From Thermoplasmata archaeon (GTDB taxonomy: Archaea; Thermoplasmatota; E2; UBA202; JdFR-43): a stretch of DNA of 8,606 nucleotides. The notes beneath the pieces are model-generated. The model saw nothing but the letters and a program-made list of their open reading frames with translations, searched no databases and was not told where the DNA came from. The translations under genes were made by a program, and so were the position numbers. Numbering within the stretch: position 1 is the stretch's first letter; every line of letters begins with the position of its first letter. The stretch is from contig JAGHBD010000110.1 of NCBI GenBank assembly GCA_021161135.1, positions 1 through 8,606 of the forward strand, written 5' to 3'. Positions 8,351-8,606 of the stretch are shown here, piece by piece.

Positions 8351-8380
8351 AATGTTTTACCTGCTTGCCTACGAATATTC

Positions 8381-8399
8381 TTTCATGCATAGCATGAAA
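8381..8399. repeat. Perfect 8-3-8 inverted repeat, candidate operator
   Basis: TTTCATGC and GCATGAAA flank ATA. The repeat sits in the divergent intergenic region, about 30 bases upstream of the rps17e TATA box and about 45 bases upstream of the TATA box of the gene at 8488. A GAATATTC palindrome abuts it at 8373-8380. A further copy of the arm GCATGAAA lies at 8326-8333 at the rps17e promoter. Dyads of this size are typical of dimeric transcription factor sites. Confidence 0.5.
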
Positions 8400-8444
8400 A
8401 CAAACATTCTCGCTTAACAGTTGTAAATTTGGTGGATTTCAATT

Positions 8445-8452
8445 AAATATTT
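8445..8452 (+). promoter_or_regulatory. Putative TATA box for the secreted protein at 8488
   Basis: AAATATTT lies within an AT-rich run. Initiation near 8471-8475 would give a leader of about 15 nt that just contains the SD at 8477-8481. A second AT-rich candidate at 8459-8466 would start transcription inside the gene, so it is less likely. Confidence 0.35.
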
Positions 8453-8476
8453 AAACCCTTTTTATATTATAATTCT

Positions 8477-8481
8477 GGAGG
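8477..8481 (+). promoter_or_regulatory. SD for the secreted protein
   Basis: GGAGG lies six bases before the ATG at 8488. It is a canonical site and fixes the start. Confidence 0.7.
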
Positions 8482-8487
8482 CGAAAA

Positions 8488-8606
8488 ATGAGGAGGAAAA
8501 TTAGCATATTGTTGGTTTGTGTGTTAGTTATTTCCACAGCAAGCGCTTTCAATCCAAACAAAAGCTTGGAAAAACTAGCAATAATGACATATCAAGGAAA
8601 TGTACC
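8488..8606 (+). CDS. Secreted or membrane-anchored protein, 3'-partial
   Basis: Only the first 39 codons are in the window. They encode a Sec-type signal peptide: a basic MRRK, a hydrophobic core ISILLVCVLVIS, and a likely signal-peptidase site TASA|F near residue 19. The mature start, FNPNKSLEKLAIMTYQGN, is not one I recognise. The gene diverges from rps17e, and the two share a 173-bp intergenic region with the inverted repeat. No function can be assigned. Confidence 0.7.
   Translation, partial: MRRKISILLVCVLVISTASAFNPNKSLEKLAIMTYQGNV

Overview
The window reads as archaeal DNA. The minus strand carries ribosomal protein S17e, which bacteria lack, together with the archaeal-type riboflavin synthase RibC and the archaeal FAD synthetase RibL. 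AT-rich TATA boxes lie about 24-27 nt upstream of several start codons that have no Shine-Dalgarno (SD) sequence. A euryarchaeal host is plausible, but the lineage is not fixed by what I can see. All major genes look intact, and I see no IS element, CRISPR array, tRNA or rRNA. No stretch longer than 300 bases lacks a gene.

Layout, plus strand. The left edge holds the 3' part of a PhoU-type phosphate regulator; its reading frame runs off the window. Next comes a 7-helix membrane protein resembling the PrsW/CAAX-protease superfamily but with degenerate catalytic positions. A likely leaderless transcript then encodes a two-helix membrane protein with tandem zinc ribbons, followed by purS and purL, the small and large subunits of the FGAM synthetase complex. 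A T-tract after purL precedes an exported single-domain rhodanese. A further promoter drives a complete SLC13/DASS-type anion transporter, whose stop codon abuts the stop of the opposing ribC.

Layout, minus strand (read from 8314 down to 6547). rps17e, ribB, ribL and ribC form one tightly overlapping operon with overlaps of 17, 13 and 23 nt. It couples a ribosomal protein with three flavin-pathway enzymes: DHBP synthase, FAD synthetase and riboflavin synthase. The S17e start is best placed at a TTG behind a strong SD rather than at the upstream ATG.

The 173-bp divergent region between rps17e and the last plus-strand gene (a secreted protein cut by the window edge) carries TATA boxes in both directions. 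It also holds a perfect 8-3-8 inverted repeat, one arm of which recurs at the rps17e promoter, which makes it the best operator candidate here.

Most of the window is housekeeping metabolism. The less explained items are the PrsW-like pseudoprotease candidate, the membrane zinc-ribbon protein leading the purSL transcript, the S17e-flavin operon and its putative operator. I see no clear evidence of a wholly new system.
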